Of a stretch of DNA of 6,856 nt, positions 5,760 to 6,856 are shown piece after piece. This DNA comes from an uncultured Coriobacteriaceae bacterium (GTDB lineage Bacteria; Actinomycetota; Coriobacteriia; Coriobacteriales; Atopobiaceae). Both the position numbers and the translations under genes were made by a program. The notes below the pieces were generated by a model, which made no database searches, was not told the DNA's origin, and saw only the letters and a list, made by a program, of their open reading frames with translations. Location of the stretch: the NCBI GenBank assembly GCA_902772085.1, contig CACXZL010000090.1:1-6856 (forward strand), in the 5' to 3' direction. Numbering within the stretch: the stretch's first letter is position 1; each line of letters starts with the position of its first letter.

Positions 5760-5847
5760 GAAACTCTATCGATTACGTAGTAAAGTCATTACTGACTATT
5801 TCGTCTTTCATTTTGTGTAACTGAATATGTGCGATGAGGTGATTGTA

Positions 5848-6856
5848 ATGGCAGTTACGGGAGGCAAAAGACTGTTGGTGGCTCTTGTGGCCGGAGTGTT
5901 CTGTATGGGGATGCTACTGGTTTCACCCTTTGTCGTGAATGCGCTTGCCGTGGAACCGGGAGCTTACTACTATGACAGCGACGGCGACATGGTGGACGTA
6001 TCTCCAGACGAGGCGTGGAACAGAGCAAACGAACTGGGCACCGGTATGGGTATTACTCAAGACTGGATTTTGTCAAGTCGCCTAGCTACGACCGCAGACA
6101 AAAACGTTTACGTGGAGCTTAACGGCAATGTGATCGATCGCAACCTCTCCAACGGCGTGAGCGAAGGCGAAGTGTTATACGTGGCAGACGGCTCTACGCT
6201 CTCGATATATGGGGGTACAAAAGTGGACCTTGCGGCGAAAATGGATGCTCCGCATAGCGTTGGCGTGTGGGAAACCAACTCGTCTGGCACGCTGAGTCGG
6301 GTTACGAAAGACGTTTGTGGCGGCGTAATAACGGGTGGCTATAGCACCAGCGGTGGCGGTGGGGTCGAGATGCAAACAAACGCAACGTTGAACCTCTACT
6401 ATGTAACCGTTTGCGGCAATCGCGCCAAGGAAGAATCGTTGCTCAATGGTTACGGCGGCGGCGTTCACATGGCATGTGATGACGGCACTCTCAATATGGA
6501 TCATGCGAGCATTGCGTATAACTATGCGCAAAACGAAGGCGGTGGCATATTTGTAAACGGGGGAGAAACAAGGGAAGATGCCGAGAATTGCAAAATTACC
6601 ATGATGCATAGTCATATAGACTACAACGGTGCCAACGACGGTGGCGCAGGGGTTGCAATAAGAGGTTCTGGTTGCAATCTGGTGGGGGATGCGGAGCAGG
6701 TTGATGCTTACGACGATTATTCCAGCAGTGTTTTTTGGTATGAACAGGTGTTCGACGGAATGTGTGCCGAGACCTCGTGCGGAAGCACCATTTCCTGCAA
6801 TGTGGTACAAAACGATGGCAATAATACCGGTGGTGCTGGAGTGTACCTGTACGAAA
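5848..6856 (+). CDS. secreted glycine-rich beta-helix surface protein, 5' part (C-terminus beyond window)
   Basis: The frame is open for 336 codons to the right edge. The ATG at 5848 is chosen because GAGGTGA (5836-5842) lies 5 bases upstream. In-frame ATG 5827 and GTG 5839 have no ribosome site and would spoil the signal peptide. Residues 1-34 form a Sec signal (KR, then a long hydrophobic stretch, ending NALA before VE), so it is exported. From about residue 157 the chain shows imperfect repeats with GGGV, GGGI or GGAGV turns at 170-173, 203-206, 231-234, 265-269 and 328-332. These are separated by short strands and xxGN or xxYN turns, as in right-handed parallel beta-helix adhesins and Pmp-like proteins. 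Repeat spacing is about 28-35 residues. No catalytic motif is seen. Use of AGA, AGG, ATA, TTA and CTA codons is higher than in nagB and glmM, which suggests a different history. An adhesin or other host-surface role is inferred; the C-terminal anchor is not visible. Confidence 0.85.
   Translation, partial: MAVTGGKRLLVALVAGVFCMGMLLVSPFVVNALAVEPGAYYYDSDGDMVDVSPDEAWNRANELGTGMGITQDWILSSRLATTADKNVYVELNGNVIDRNLSNGVSEGEVLYVADGSTLSIYGGTKVDLAAKMDAPHSVGVWETNSSGTLSRVTKDVCGGVITGGYSTSGGGGVEMQTNATLNLYYVTVCGNRAKEESLLNGYGGGVHMACDDGTLNMDHASIAYNYAQNEGGGIFVNGGETREDAENCKITMMHSHIDYNGANDGGAGVAIRGSGCNLVGDAEQVDAYDDYSSSVFWYEQVFDGMCAETSCGSTISCNVVQNDGNNTGGAGVYLYE

Noticed and set aside
5876..5910. Lipoprotein signal at C19 of the surface protein
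   Set aside because: The residues before C19 (AGVF) do not fit a lipobox, and a clear ALA cleavage site follows at residue 34.

Overview
This 6.9-kb, GC-rich window looks like chromosome from an actinobacterium, most likely a Coriobacteriia-type gut or oral anaerobe (Olsenella, Collinsella or Atopobium relatives). That placement is an inference. It rests on strong G/C preference at third codon positions, a TsaB-RimI-TsaD triple fusion, and a secreted beta-helix surface protein. No rRNA, tRNA, CRISPR array or transposase gene is visible.

Layout from left to right. Bases 1-49 may hold the first codons of a leftward gene. Bases 193-2619 (minus) encode an 808-residue protein joining TsaB, a RimI-type acetyltransferase and TsaD, the tRNA t6A37 machinery plus an N-acetyltransferase. 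Bases 2620-3065 are intergenic and hold a 159-bp nested inverted-repeat element (2719-2877) and a strong intrinsic terminator (2986-3026) that closes the next operon. Bases 3066-4415 (minus) are glmM, phosphoglucosamine mutase. Bases 4417-4583 look like a frameshifted coding remnant. Bases 4584-5375 (minus) are nagB, glucosamine-6-phosphate deaminase. Bases 5376-5847 are a divergent intergenic region. Its minus strand carries a clear glmS-type self-cleaving ribozyme in the nagB leader. From 5848 to the right edge (plus strand) runs the 5' part of a secreted, glycine-rich beta-helix protein.

The most interesting system is the ribozyme-nagB-glmM unit. The glmS ribozyme is normally found in the 5' UTR of glmS, the amidotransferase that makes glucosamine-6-phosphate (GlcN6P), and GlcN6P triggers cleavage and lowers expression. 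Here the ribozyme precedes nagB, followed by glmM. For a purely catabolic NagB, shut-off by its own substrate would be backwards. The arrangement fits better if NagB runs in the synthetic direction (fructose-6-P + ammonia to GlcN6P) and feeds GlmM for peptidoglycan, with GlcN6P as the feedback signal. Substitutions at positions matching the E. coli NagB allosteric site (S151 to T150, R158 to G157, K160 to R159) are consistent with this but do not prove it.
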